Below are positions 25,587 through 34,719 of a DNA stretch of 64,000 nucleotides, in pieces (the first letter of the stretch is position 1; every line of letters starts with the position of its first letter). The stretch comes from an uncultured bacterium (GTDB lineage Bacteria; Bacillota_I; Bacilli_A; RFN20; CAG-826): the NCBI GenBank assembly GCA_949295325.1, contig CASFKG010000001.1, forward strand, positions 110,779 through 174,778, in the 5' to 3' direction. The position numbers and the translations under genes are program-made. The notes below the pieces were generated by a model, which saw only the letters and a list, made by a program, of their open reading frames with translations, was not told where the DNA came from and did not search any database.

Positions 25587-25920
25587 TAAACCAGGCGACG
25601 TCTATTTTGCCGTCGCGGTAAGGGTGTATTCCAACTACGCGATATTGCTGCTTCCCACCGGGGAAACCGGATTACTCCACATTAGCGAACTCAGCGAGCA
25701 TTTCGTCCGCAACTTTACCCGCTATGTGCAAGTTGGTAATATATACCGCGTCAAGGTACTGTCGGTCGATGAAGCCAAAGGCTTCATCAAATTATCGGCC
25801 AAAGCCGTTACCAAGGACGAACGGCATCTAGGCAAATCCGACAGGCCATGGCCGGAAGGATATTCGAGCGAAAGACTGCTCGAACTGCTGCCCTCCATGA
25901 TTGAAAAGGAGAATCTATGA
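25579..25920 (+). CDS. S1-domain RNA-binding protein (YugI/GSP13/CvfD-like)
   Basis: 113 residues: a single S1 domain (about 1-75) with GLLHISELSEHFV and FIKLSAKA, then a short charged tail. Small S1 proteins of this type bind ribosomes or RNA in Bacilli. In B. subtilis the homolog YugI (GSP13) is encoded close to pgi, and here the gene directly precedes pgi. The ATG overlaps the end of ispD by 8 nt with GGAG upstream, and its TGA overlaps the pgi start (ATGA), so the genes are tightly coupled. Confidence 0.85.
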   Translation: MVSKPGDVYFAVAVRVYSNYAILLLPTGETGLLHISELSEHFVRNFTRYVQVGNIYRVKVLSVDEAKGFIKLSAKAVTKDERHLGKSDRPWPEGYSSERLLELLPSMIEKENL

Positions 25921-27206
25921 AATACGTCACCACGGACCTTACCCATCTCCTCCATAAGGTCGACCTCTCTTCCTACAAGGAAAGGGTGGCCGAAATAGAT
26001 AAGGCCATAAAGGAAAAGACCGGGAAGGGCAACGACTTCCTCGGTTGGGTCGACCAACCCGTCGACTACGACAAGCAGGAACTGGCCAAGATGAAGGAAG
26101 CCGCCGAATACGTCCGTTCGAATTACGACGTCCTGCTCGTCTGCGGAATAGGGGGAAGCTACCTGGGGGCCAGGGCCGCCATCGAGGCGGTCAACGGACT
26201 CCACCACTCCAAAAAGCCGGAAATCATATTCGCCGGGCAGACGCTGAACCCCGACTATGTCGCCGAGCTGCTTGATTATCTCAAAGACAAGAAGTTCGCC
26301 ATCAACGTCATTTCCAAGTCCGGTACCACGACCGAAACCGCGGTCGCCTTCCGTCTTTTCCGGGAACTGCTGGAGAAGAATATCGGCGCAGAAATGGCCC
26401 GGAAATCCATATTTGCGACGACCGATGCCAAAAACGGCGCACTCCGTAAACTAAGCGGAATCGAGGGCTATACGACCTTCAATCTCCCAGCCGACATCGG
26501 CGGGCGCTACTCCGTCCAAACCGCCGTTGGCCTCTTCCCGATGGCCTGTGCCGGAATAGATCCGGAAGAAGTGATGCGCGGCTCTTTGGCCGCCCGCGAG
26601 GACACCTCTAACCCGAATCTCGACGAAAACGAAGCCTACAAGTACGCGGTTGCCCGCCATAGCCTCTACGCCGACTACGGGACGGCATGCGAAATGCTCA
26701 TCACCTACTCCCCTAGCCTCGTCCAGTTCGGCGAGTGGTGGAAACAGCTCTTCGGCGAATCGGAAGGCAAGGATGGCCAGGGCATCTACCCCACCTCCGC
26801 TACCTTTACCACCGATCTCCATAGCCTTGGACAATTCATCCAGCAGGGTACCAATTCCTTCTTCGAAACGACCGTACACCAGAATGCCTACGTCCGGGAC
26901 GTGGAGATACCCTACGACCAAAACGACCTCGATGGTCTCAACTACCTGAGCGGCAAGACCCTGAGCTACATAAACGACAAGGCCTTCCAAGGCACCCTAA
27001 AGGCCCATACCGAAGCCGGGAAGCGGGACAACATCGTCCTCGAATGCCGGAAGATCGATGCCTTCGGAATCGGCTATCTCTTCTATTTCTTCGAAAGGGC
27101 CTGTGCGATGTCGGCCTATCTCAGCGGCATCAACCCCTTCGACCAGCCGGGCGTGGAAATCTACAAAAAGAACATGTTCCACCTGCTTGGAAAACCTGGT
27201 TATTGA
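25917..27206 (+). CDS. pgi: Glucose-6-phosphate isomerase
   Basis: 429 residues, the short PGI form of Firmicutes. It interconverts glucose-6-P and fructose-6-P. CGIGGSYLGARA is the phosphate-binding loop, SKSGTTTETAVAFR the sugar-phosphate signature, and the C-terminal FDQPGVEIYKKNMF holds the catalytic Lys region. The ATG follows AAAGGAG and overlaps the S1 gene's stop. It ends the operon that starts with the HAD gene; a terminator follows 10 nt later. Together with the phosphohexomutase gene it links glycolysis to envelope sugar supply. Confidence 0.97.
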   Translation: MKYVTTDLTHLLHKVDLSSYKERVAEIDKAIKEKTGKGNDFLGWVDQPVDYDKQELAKMKEAAEYVRSNYDVLLVCGIGGSYLGARAAIEAVNGLHHSKKPEIIFAGQTLNPDYVAELLDYLKDKKFAINVISKSGTTTETAVAFRLFRELLEKNIGAEMARKSIFATTDAKNGALRKLSGIEGYTTFNLPADIGGRYSVQTAVGLFPMACAGIDPEEVMRGSLAAREDTSNPNLDENEAYKYAVARHSLYADYGTACEMLITYSPSLVQFGEWWKQLFGESEGKDGQGIYPTSATFTTDLHSLGQFIQQGTNSFFETTVHQNAYVRDVEIPYDQNDLDGLNYLSGKTLSYINDKAFQGTLKAHTEAGKRDNIVLECRKIDAFGIGYLFYFFERACAMSAYLSGINPFDQPGVEIYKKNMFHLLGKPGY

Positions 27207-27216
27207 TAAGCCGAAG

Positions 27217-27245
27217 AAGGGGTCCCCTAGAGGGGACCTCTTTTC
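27217..27245 (+). terminator. Terminator of the pgi operon
   Basis: AGGGGTCCCC, loop TAGA, GGGGACCTCT, then TTTC. Confidence 0.85.
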
Positions 27246-27256
27246 TTAGTTTCACG

Positions 27257-27285
27257 TTGACGCTTTTAAACCTCCTTGCTATATT
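27257..27285 (+). promoter_or_regulatory. Promoter of the five-tRNA operon
   Basis: TTGACG (27257-27262), 17 nt, TATATT (27280-27285), 26 nt before tRNA-Val. Confidence 0.75.
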
Positions 27286-27310
27286 ATCGGGGCACGTTTG
27301 CTGCTCCCAT

Positions 27311-27385
27311 GGATGCTTAGCTCAGCGGGAGAGCATCGCCCTTACAAGGCGGGGGTCGGAGGTTCGAACCCTCTAGCATCCACCA
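27311..27385 (+). tRNA. tRNA-Val(TAC)
   Basis: 75 nt with encoded CCA. Acceptor GGATGCT/AGCATCC, discriminator A. The loop CTTACAA on CGCC/GGCG gives anticodon TAC. First tRNA of the operon. Confidence 0.96.
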
Positions 27386-27418
27386 ATTAAGGGTGGTATA
27401 CGTGCCACATAAATTAGT

Positions 27419-27502
27419 GGGTGAATAGCGAAGTGGCCAAACGCGGCTGACTGTAAATCAGCTCCTTCGGGTTCGGTGGTTCAAATCCATCTTCACCCAC
27501 CA
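27419..27502 (+). tRNA. tRNA-Tyr(GTA)
   Basis: 84 nt with encoded CCA. Acceptor GGGTGAA/TTCACCC, discriminator A. The loop CTGTAAA on CTGA/TCAG gives GTA. A class II variable arm is present. Confidence 0.95.
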
Positions 27503-27509
27503 TTTTTAT

Positions 27510-27584
27510 TGGGGTGTAGCCAAGAGGTAAGGCAAGAGACTTTGACTCTCTCACGCGCTGGTCCGATCCCAGCCACCCCAGCCA
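27510..27584 (+). tRNA. tRNA-Gln(TTG)
   Basis: 75 nt with encoded CCA. Acceptor TGGGGTG/CACCCCA, discriminator G, anticodon loop CTTTGAC giving TTG. The T1-A72 first pair is usual for tRNA-Gln. Confidence 0.95.
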
Positions 27585-27589
27585 CGCGA

Positions 27590-27665
27590 CCTCCGTTAGC
27601 TCAGCTGGTAGAGCACTTGACTTTTAATCAAGGGGTCGACGGTTCGAACCCGTCACGGGGGACCA
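27590..27665 (+). tRNA. tRNA-Lys(TTT)
   Basis: 76 nt with encoded CCA. Acceptor CCTCCGT/ACGGGGG, discriminator A, loop CTTTTAA on TTGA/TCAA giving TTT. The first pair is C-G rather than the usual G-C. Confidence 0.93.
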
Positions 27666-27670
27666 TTAGT

Positions 27671-27756
27671 GCCTTGGTGGCGGAATGGTAGACGCAAGGG
27701 ACTTAAAATCCCTCGGGGGCAACCCCGTATCGGTTCGAGTCCGATCCAGGGCACCA
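27671..27756 (+). tRNA. tRNA-Leu(TAA)
   Basis: 86 nt with encoded CCA. Acceptor GCCTTGG/CCAGGGC, discriminator A, loop CTTAAAA on GGGA/TCCC giving TAA. Class II variable arm CGGGGGCAACCCCG. Confidence 0.95.
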
Positions 27757-27772
27757 AGCGACTGTTCATTAG

Positions 27773-27801
27773 GCCCGGCAACGGTGTTCCCGGGCTTTTT
27801 T
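27773..27801 (+). terminator. Terminator of the tRNA operon
   Basis: GCCCGG, 11-nt loop, CCGGGC, then TTTTTTC. Confidence 0.85.
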
Positions 27802-27901
27802 CTTTTTTCCTGCAGAAACCGCCTTCGGGGAAGCCGAAGAAAACAGGCCATTGAAGGCGGTTTACGGAAGTTTTTTCTTGGGCTAGTAAGAAGAAGGGGG
27901 G

Positions 27902-27910
27902 TGTTAAAAT
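27902..27910 (+). promoter_or_regulatory. Extended -10 upstream of the zinc-ribbon membrane protein
   Basis: TGTTAAAAT is a TGn-extended -10. A hairpin TGCCCC-AAGGAA-GGGGCA (27911-27928) follows at the expected start site. No usable Shine-Dalgarno sequence stands at normal distance from the ATG at 27944. Confidence 0.35.
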
Positions 27911-27943
27911 TGCCCCAAGGAAGGGGCATATCATTTTCAATCA

Positions 27944-30331
27944 ATGAACAAATGCAAGAACTGCGGGACTGAATTCGAGGGGAAATTCTGCCCGGAATGC
28001 GGCGAGAAATGGCTTGAACCCGTCGATCCCAATGCTCCGCATACATGCAAAAAATGCGGAGCGGTTTACGAGGGCAAGTTCTGCCCAGAATGCGGGACAA
28101 GATTCGATGCCGATCCTAAGGCAGCCGGCGCAACTGCCCAAAGTGCCGTAGCCAAAGCCGGGGAAACCGGGTCCTCTGACTTCAAGGACACGAATGTCGG
28201 GTCGATACTTGGCAAGGTCCTGCGCCACCTCGGTTATGGGTTGAGCCTTTTCCTCGGCCTTTTCACTTTCCTCTTCCTGCTTGGAGACCTCGTGAACTTC
28301 GGGATGTTCGGCGAATCCATGAACTGCTACGATGCCATATCCAAATCGGGCGACACGGCCATAACGGTGGAACTATTGCTTATAATCGTCCTGGCAATCG
28401 CCTTGCTGGGGGCTGGCGTCTACCACATGGTCGCCGTGCTTTTCCTCGAAAAGAAAAAGAATGCGCGCTATTACGTGAAGAACATCCCCCTGGTCAATCT
28501 TCTCTCCTACATAGAAGCCGGGATCGTCTTCGTCTATTTCGTCATCGGCTGCGCGCTGCTCGGATACGTTAATTCGATTTCCTCGCCCTTCGGCTCTGCC
28601 GGAAGCGGTGCGTCCTGCTGCTTGGCGTTTGGACTGATCATATTGCTTTTCATGGTCGCCACAATCGTCCTCGACATCGTTTTGTACAAGGGAAACGATC
28701 CTTATGAAGGCAATAAGTATCTGATCGAAAAGCAGCCCAAGGAAAAATTGAAGGAGCTCGAGAGCCGTGCCGATACGGAACTGGTCGGCAATCTGCCTCC
28801 GTTCAACGATATTCCGAGGGAAGGGCCTGCTGTCGATTCCAACATAATCAAGTACGAGGAATACAAAATCGCTGCAAAAATCAAACGGAGCGATCCTCTT
28901 CGCATACTCTTCCTCGCGATCAGCTACTTGCTTTTCCCGCTTTATCTTTGCACGTTCCTGCCTCTTTCAATCAATAAGGAAGCGGCTAACAAAGTGATGT
29001 TCGGGGATGGACCCATCCAATTGGTCGTCTTCTTGATGACATTCAACGTCATGGTAGTGGGGCTGATTCTCTTGATCATCTCCCTATTCAAGCTTCGCGG
29101 CGGCTTCTCCCTGACCAAAGCCGACACCAGCTACCGCAAATTGCGGCAGAAGAAAACCATTTCCCAGCTAATGACGGCCGCATCCTTCTTCTATGTGATT
29201 GCCGCCATCTTTGCCGCGGTAATACTTTTCAGCGTCGGACTAAGTTTTTATCCGGCAACCTTCGAACAAATCCGCTGGAGTCTTTCCTACTTTGGCATCA
29301 GCCCCGATTTGTATTTGTTCCTCTTCAGTCTTTCCCTTGTCACGTTCGTCTACGGAATTACCGTCAGCACCAGGCAAAAGACGATATTCCAGTGTGTTTC
29401 GTCTCTTAGCAACCCGGTTACAAACCTAAGGGAACCCATGTCGGCCTTGAAACGTTATATGCTCATCGCCGACTTGCTCAAGAAGGACAAAAAGTCCAGT
29501 GACCACCTTCGACTGGAAATGGGCAAGAAAGGCAAGGCGCGGGCTTGCTTCGGCATCGTCTTGGCTGCCTTGGCGGTAGTTGCCGTGCTCCTTGGAACAA
29601 CGCTTCCCAACTCCGGAATCTATACGTACACGACCTTCGCCACGATTTCGGAAAAGGACAATGCCAATTCCCTGATGGCAAGGTTCGGGGCGCCCAACAT
29701 CACTTCTACTTATTCCACCGGAAACGTGTTCGTCTGGGTCAAGGGGCCGCATGTCGATTACGTGGCCGACCTCCTCGAAGGCGTAACCGATTACCCCAAC
29801 ATTTGGGGCGATGCCCAAAAACTAGAAGCCGTTACAGACAAAAAGTACGATTACCTTGCCATTTCCTTGGACACGGTGGGCAAGGTTAACTCGGCTTCGC
29901 TATCCTTGGACATTGTCCTCTTCCCCAGTTCGACCGATGGCAATGGGGGCAACAACTACTCCTACACGATAGACGAGCTTATTCTAGGCGAAGGGCAGGA
30001 ACTTCCGGTCGTAAGCGAAATCGCCTCGACCCTGTACGACGAGACTTTCGAGCAATCGAAAAACGGCGAACTGGTTACATGGGATGAACTGGAGACCTGG
30101 GAAAAACGCAATGCTTTGGACGAAGCCGTCCAAGAAGCCCTTGGGAACCTTCAATTCTTCCTTAGAAGGTTCGACCTAGAAGGGAAAACCGCTACTTACG
30201 GTGATTTCTACGGTAGCTTCTATCTCGACAGCACCTATAGATTCGACGGTGGCGGAACGCTTGTAAGCGGCCATTGCAGGTTTGACAACGGCAATAGCAG
30301 AACGCAGCCAATCGAACTGCAAATGTTCTAA
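27944..30331 (+). CDS. Multi-pass membrane protein with two N-terminal zinc ribbons
   Basis: 795 residues. The N terminus has two tandem ribbons, each with two CxxC pairs: CKNCGTEFEGKFCPECG and CKKCGAVYEGKFCPECG. About ten hydrophobic segments follow in three clusters (roughly 85-235, 320-385 and 405-480), with a last segment near 535. A C-terminal extracytoplasmic part (about 555-795) is strand-rich and has no catalytic motif. The ribbons probably sit in the cytoplasm and bind zinc or a partner. The family is not recognised; zinc-ribbon membrane proteins of this kind are common and uncharacterised in Firmicutes. Monocistronic. Confidence 0.8.
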   Translation: MNKCKNCGTEFEGKFCPECGEKWLEPVDPNAPHTCKKCGAVYEGKFCPECGTRFDADPKAAGATAQSAVAKAGETGSSDFKDTNVGSILGKVLRHLGYGLSLFLGLFTFLFLLGDLVNFGMFGESMNCYDAISKSGDTAITVELLLIIVLAIALLGAGVYHMVAVLFLEKKKNARYYVKNIPLVNLLSYIEAGIVFVYFVIGCALLGYVNSISSPFGSAGSGASCCLAFGLIILLFMVATIVLDIVLYKGNDPYEGNKYLIEKQPKEKLKELESRADTELVGNLPPFNDIPREGPAVDSNIIKYEEYKIAAKIKRSDPLRILFLAISYLLFPLYLCTFLPLSINKEAANKVMFGDGPIQLVVFLMTFNVMVVGLILLIISLFKLRGGFSLTKADTSYRKLRQKKTISQLMTAASFFYVIAAIFAAVILFSVGLSFYPATFEQIRWSLSYFGISPDLYLFLFSLSLVTFVYGITVSTRQKTIFQCVSSLSNPVTNLREPMSALKRYMLIADLLKKDKKSSDHLRLEMGKKGKARACFGIVLAALAVVAVLLGTTLPNSGIYTYTTFATISEKDNANSLMARFGAPNITSTYSTGNVFVWVKGPHVDYVADLLEGVTDYPNIWGDAQKLEAVTDKKYDYLAISLDTVGKVNSASLSLDIVLFPSSTDGNGGNNYSYTIDELILGEGQELPVVSEIASTLYDETFEQSKNGELVTWDELETWEKRNALDEAVQEALGNLQFFLRRFDLEGKTATYGDFYGSFYLDSTYRFDGGGTLVSGHCRFDNGNSRTQPIELQMF

Positions 30332-30356
30332 TTGCCATTAGATTGCCTCGGCACAT

Positions 30357-30389
30357 GCCCCGATCCCTTTCCAGGACCGGGGCTTTTTT
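30357..30389 (+). terminator. Terminator of the zinc-ribbon protein gene
   Basis: GCCCCG pairs with CGGGGC across a 15-nt loop, followed by TTTTTTG. Confidence 0.8.
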
Positions 30390-31466
30390 GACGGTTTGAC
30401 AGTTCTACGGCGCCGCCACGCTTTCTAGGCGAAACATCGTTTTCACCTTAGCTGGGAGGGCTGATAAATAAAACGGCAAGGTTTGCGTCATTGGCCCGGT
30501 TCCGCTAACCCGGAAACGAAAAGATTGGAAAGATTGTCCAAAGGAAACGGCGGACGGATCATCCATATTTCCCTTCGGCTAATACTTAATACAAAGGAGG
30601 GGCTTATTTTGCCTGAGGGAAAAACAGATACCGAGGGAACGCTCGGGCCGGACGATTCATCGGCTTGGCATAAGTACGACGCTTTTGTATAAACGCGATT
30701 AAACGTTTTGCCGGTCTTCGCTTTTTTGCCCAGCCCGGAAAACTTTTGCCAAAATGGCTTTCCAAAAGGAGTCTAGCTGGAGAAACCATTATGAATATTT
30801 ACGAAATTTAATGAATGATAACATTGTTTTCTTATTTTAAATTGCCCTTTATTCGTTTATTTGGGCATTAAACCCCTTTGCAAAGAATTTTCCGGTCACT
30901 CCCGGCGAAAAATAAGCGGTGGGGTTTGGGGAAATGCTTTAAAAACACGATCCGGTCCTTCTAAAATATATTGATTTGCCCTTGTGCAAGCTCGAAGGTA
31001 GGGCCTTTTTAAAAATAGTATCTCGCTTGCCCTTCTTAGCCATTGTCTTTGGACGATGGGTCTCCTCCGCTATTGGAAGACCGGGCGGCATTTCGACCTC
31101 GTCGGCTTTTTCCAGTAATTACTCTATCTTATTTTACCCGTATTTAAAGAAGACCCGTTCCTAGGGCCCCGGGCAGCTCTTTGTTCAAGCGGCATTTCAA
31201 ACATTGACGTTTTCGTTTCGACTAGATCGGGTTGGCTTATTAAAAGGGGAACAAGGGATTGGTATCTTCTATGCCCCTGTTTTGCTTAGTTGCATTTGGT
31301 CGTTGCCACCTTCCCTCGGCCTAGACTATCCGAAATATAGTATTTAGTTAAAGCATGTGTTTCACTCTTCTTTCTTTAGCCTAAATAAAGTAATCGTTTT
31401 CTTCTTGGATTCCTCTCGTGCTGATCTTTTGCCCTTTTTTGGTTATCTATGGCCGCTCCAATCGCC
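30390..31466. other. Gene-poor, AT-richer intergenic region of about 1.1 kb
   Basis: No ORF with protein-like composition on either strand apart from the tiny candidate at 30609. The DNA is visibly richer in A and T than its surroundings, especially 30780-30890, with scattered stop codons in all frames. A weak hairpin TGCCC...GGGCA lies near 30843-30869. It could be relic coding sequence, a replaced or deleted gene, or a regulatory or attachment region. No terminal inverted repeats, transposase remnant or tRNA-derived attachment site was seen. Confidence 0.5.
30609..30692 (+). CDS. Candidate 27-residue peptide with strong ribosome-binding site
   Basis: TTG start 8 nt after AAAGGAGG (30593-30600), the best Shine-Dalgarno match in this region. 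The frame runs 27 codons to TAA, giving an acidic hydrophilic peptide (MPEGKTDTEGTLGPDDSSAW at its start). No membrane segment or signal peptide is present. It may be a genuine small protein, a leader peptide or chance. No homolog is known to me. Confidence 0.25.
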   Translation: MPEGKTDTEGTLGPDDSSAWHKYDAFV

Positions 31467-31472
31467 TACAAT
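31467..31472 (+). promoter_or_regulatory. -10 box, leaderless type, of the small membrane-protein gene
   Basis: TACAAT, 7 nt before ATG 31480. TTATCT at 31443-31448 is a weak -35 at 18 nt. Confidence 0.5.
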
Positions 31473-31479
31473 TACCACT

Positions 31480-32094
31480 ATGGATAGAAGAAAGAGGCCT
31501 TGCTTACCGGCTTATCTGTTCCTTTGCGTTCTCACTCTCGGAATATATTCCCTCTTGGAGCTGTCACGCGAAGAGAAAGAGATTAGGTCCATTACCAATA
31601 AAAAAATCGATCTCCTGCCTTTCCCCAAGCAGGTCTTTCTATCGATAGTTACCGTTTACGTCTACAAAACCGTCCATATCGAAACCGTGTTGACCAAATA
31701 CCGGAGCGACTACCTGATATTGTCGAAAGTCGATCCGTCATTCGGGGAAGAAACCTATGCGAAATCGCTTGCTCTCCGTTTGCTGTGTTCTCTAGGCCTA
31801 TATTCATTCGTCTTGGCAGCCATGGCATATAGGCAGCACGGGCTCCTTCTCGAGACGTATTTTGCCAATCTCCGCGGCGCTTCGAAAGGTGTATTGACCA
31901 GAGGGAAGGCGAAAAGCGACGTCGTCTATTACAAGGCAAAGTCCAGGAAGGGAAAGACGCTACCCCATATCGACATGGGGGACGTCGTCTTCGCCAAGCC
32001 GCCCGAAGGCGAATGGCGCAAGGAAATCGATTGTTCTGACGTCATCTACCTAAGCAGAACGAAAGCCCCCAAAGGGGCCTATTTCCGGAAATAA
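31480..32094 (+). CDS. Small membrane protein of unknown function
   Basis: 204 residues from ATG at 31480. The frame is open to 31357, but the upstream part is Phe/Ser-rich low-complexity sequence in non-coding-like DNA, and TACAAT lies 7 nt before the chosen ATG. There is one membrane segment near residues 9-28 (AYLFLCVLTLGIYSLLEL), two more near 50-65 and 95-115, and a basic cytoplasmic tail. The Leu-Thr-Leu-Gly-Ile-Tyr stretch recalls DUF4234 proteins, but the match is weak. The stop abuts the convergent ABC gene at 32095. Confidence 0.6.
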   Translation: MDRRKRPCLPAYLFLCVLTLGIYSLLELSREEKEIRSITNKKIDLLPFPKQVFLSIVTVYVYKTVHIETVLTKYRSDYLILSKVDPSFGEETYAKSLALRLLCSLGLYSFVLAAMAYRQHGLLLETYFANLRGASKGVLTRGKAKSDVVYYKAKSRKGKTLPHIDMGDVVFAKPPEGEWRKEIDCSDVIYLSRTKAPKGAYFRK

Positions 32095-34719
32095 TTATTC
32101 CGACCTAAGGGCCACCACCGGGTCTTTCTCCGCGGCCAACGAGGCCGGAATCAGACCGGAGAGCCATGTAAGGAAGACGCTGAGGGCAATCATGGCCAAG
32201 GCCAGGTACCAAGGTAAAGCGGCAATCGTGTAGATGCCGGTGGCACTGCCGACGGAAACGTTGATTACGAGTTCGATGAGATAGGTCACGGCGATGCCTA
32301 TGGCGCCGGCAAAAAGGCCTTCCATCACGGTTTCCGCATTGAAGAGGCGCCTAACGTCCTTCTTGCGGCCCCCGAGGCTTCGGATGACGCCGATTTCCTT
32401 AACGCGTTCTATGACCGATACGTAGGTTATCACGGCGATCATCACGGTCGAGACGACGAGGGATAGGCCCGTAAAGACGACCAAGGCCACCGTCACGATG
32501 CCGACCATCGAGTTTACCATGGTAAGAACGAGGCCCAGGTTGTCCGTATAACGGATTTCGTGCCTTTCCTCATAAGGGATTACGACTCCGTTGACGGTAA
32601 TGTCGCCTTCCTCGTTCCAGGCGGTGAGGTATGCCTTGACTTCGTCGTTAGTTTCCAAGCTCGAGGCATAGACTTCGATCGAGCTAGGCAGTTCGCTTCC
32701 GGCCAGATTCGATATGCCGAATATCACGGGGTCTTCGCCGATCGCCGCCTGCGTCATGTCCATCATCGAAACGCTCGAAAGAGCCCCTATCCCGTCGGTG
32801 TATTCCTGCCCGTCGTAATAGTAGGAATACGTATAGGCGATTGGGTTCTGCGCGGTAAATCCCGGCAGGTCGTTTTCGTTTAGATAGTCGACGATCTCGG
32901 AAGAAGTGCCTTGGGCGATCATAAGATCGGTAAGCGCGGCGGTGTAGTATAGGCCGGTCGACAGACAGCCGTAGTTGAGCCCGTCCTTCAAGGAAAGGAT
33001 GGCGGTGATCTTCAAGGGGATCCTCCCTTCTTCCTCACTTAGGTTCTTGAGAGGGTCGTATGTCCAGAAGTCGCCGATCGAAGGAATCGAAATTTTGCTG
33101 TAGAGGGAGTCGTTGGGATAATAGTAATAAGTCTGGGACAGCAACTCGTCGAAACTGATTTCGGTTTGGTCGAGCGCCGGGTCGTAGCCTTCGCTGCCGG
33201 TGGCTTTGTCGACGCCGTTGAGGAATTCTTCCTGGCCCATGAAGCCGAGCTGGGCCAAATAGATGTCGCTCAGGGTGGAACCGTTGGCTACCAAGGCGAT
33301 TTCCCCGGCCTTGGTCGGGATATACCCGCCCTCGTTTAGGATATCGTACTGGGATTCGACCATTTCGACGCTACTGGGAAGCTGCTGGAACGGGGTCGAG
33401 AGCGTAGTCAAAAGCGAGGAAAACTGCGAATAGGAGGTTTTTCCTAATACGCTTTGGTAGACGGATTTGATGAGGCTCATGGAGACGAGTTCCCCCTCCT
33501 CCGAATAGGCTTCCCCCTGAAGTTTCGAGGCGGTAAAGAGATTGGGGCTCGGGTCGATTCCGTAATCGAGCAATATCGACGAATAGAGATCTTCCGACAT
33601 CGCGAGGACGTAGTCGACGTATTCCTGGGTGATGTCGTTTTGGAACATGAAGTTGTTGACGTTCCCGTTTTCGTCGGCAAGGGTTTCCACGACCTTGTCG
33701 ATATTGATGTACCCGTCCTTGGTGTTTTGGATTATCGCCTGGCTCTGGGCGGCGCTCGAAGCCAGGTTAAGGAGAGCGGACATGTCGAGCCCCGACTCTT
33801 CTATGGAAACCGGGCTTCCGGAAAGCATGTCCTCTTCCATGTCCCCGATATAGCCGGTCACGCCGTTAGAAACCGCGAGGACGCTGCTGACCCCGATTAT
33901 CCCGATGGAGGCCGCGACCGCTACGAGCGCGGTCCTTTTGCCCTTGCTTAGAAGATTGCGGAACGAGAGCCGGAAGGCACTAACAAGCGAGAGCTTGGCC
34001 TTGCCGCCTTTTTCCCCGCTAGCGGCCTCGGACCTGCCGTCGTAGGGAAGGGAATCGCTTACGACCAGGCCATCGAGCAACTTGACTATCCTCGTCGCGT
34101 AACGGGCGGCCAAATCCGGGTTGTGGGTAACCATTATGACCAGCCTGTCACGGCTTACCTCTTTGAGCAGGTCCATTATCTGAACGCTCGTTTCCGTATC
34201 GAGGGCGCCGGTCGGCTCGTCGGCTAAGAGGATCTCGGGGTCGGTGACCAGAGCCCTGGCTATCGCGACTCTTTGGCATTGCCCGCCGCTCAGCTCGTTC
34301 GGCTTCTTGTAGTACTCTCCGCTCAGGCCGACCTCGTCCAGGGCCGCCTTGGCCCTATTTTCCCTTTCGGCCTTCCTGATGCCGCCGATATTGAGGGCCA
34401 GTTCCACATTCTGTAAAACATTCTGGTGCGGTATTAGGTTGTAGGACTGGAAGACGAATCCGATCCGATGGTTGCGGTAATTGTCCCAGTCCGCGTCTTT
34501 GTAGTCCTTCGTGGATACGCCTTCGATCAGGAGGTCGCCGCCGCTAGGATGGTCCAAGCCGCCGATGATGTTGAGCAATGTCGTCTTTCCGCAGCCGCTT
34601 GGTCCGAGCACCGCCACGAATTCCGAACGGCGGAATTCGATGCTAATGCCCTTCAGGGCACGGACGGACGTCCCCTTGTTTACGTAATAATCCTTAGCGA
34701 TATCGACTAACTTAAGCAT
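32095..34719 (-). CDS. MacB-like ABC transporter, ATPase fused to FtsX-type permease
   Basis: 874 residues. The ABC ATPase is at 1-225: Walker A GPSGCGKTTLLN, signature LSGGQCQRVAIARAL, Walker B ILLADEPTGALD. A membrane segment near 268 is followed by a large extracytoplasmic domain (about 290-740) and three C-terminal membrane segments of the FtsX/MacB permease type. Such type VII transporters export peptides or antibiotics, or transmit mechanical signals across the envelope. The ATG overlaps the marR-type gene by 8 nt, so exporter and regulator form one operon; that suggests induction by a toxic compound or peptide. The substrate is unknown. Confidence 0.92.
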   Translation of the reverse strand: MLKLVDIAKDYYVNKGTSVRALKGISIEFRRSEFVAVLGPSGCGKTTLLNIIGGLDHPSGGDLLIEGVSTKDYKDADWDNYRNHRIGFVFQSYNLIPHQNVLQNVELALNIGGIRKAERENRAKAALDEVGLSGEYYKKPNELSGGQCQRVAIARALVTDPEILLADEPTGALDTETSVQIMDLLKEVSRDRLVIMVTHNPDLAARYATRIVKLLDGLVVSDSLPYDGRSEAASGEKGGKAKLSLVSAFRLSFRNLLSKGKRTALVAVAASIGIIGVSSVLAVSNGVTGYIGDMEEDMLSGSPVSIEESGLDMSALLNLASSAAQSQAIIQNTKDGYINIDKVVETLADENGNVNNFMFQNDITQEYVDYVLAMSEDLYSSILLDYGIDPSPNLFTASKLQGEAYSEEGELVSMSLIKSVYQSVLGKTSYSQFSSLLTTLSTPFQQLPSSVEMVESQYDILNEGGYIPTKAGEIALVANGSTLSDIYLAQLGFMGQEEFLNGVDKATGSEGYDPALDQTEISFDELLSQTYYYYPNDSLYSKISIPSIGDFWTYDPLKNLSEEEGRIPLKITAILSLKDGLNYGCLSTGLYYTAALTDLMIAQGTSSEIVDYLNENDLPGFTAQNPIAYTYSYYYDGQEYTDGIGALSSVSMMDMTQAAIGEDPVIFGISNLAGSELPSSIEVYASSLETNDEVKAYLTAWNEEGDITVNGVVIPYEERHEIRYTDNLGLVLTMVNSMVGIVTVALVVFTGLSLVVSTVMIAVITYVSVIERVKEIGVIRSLGGRKKDVRRLFNAETVMEGLFAGAIGIAVTYLIELVINVSVGSATGIYTIAALPWYLALAMIALSVFLTWLSGLIPASLAAEKDPVVALRSE

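Noticed and set aside
27311..27756. tRNA cluster as an integration site
   Set aside because: No duplicated tRNA 3' end or integrase nearby; the following AT-richer gap lies 2.6 kb away beyond an intact gene.
30792..30840. Two mini-ORFs of 6 and 9 codons after AAAAGGAG
   Set aside because: Too short and in AT-rich DNA where such frames arise by chance.
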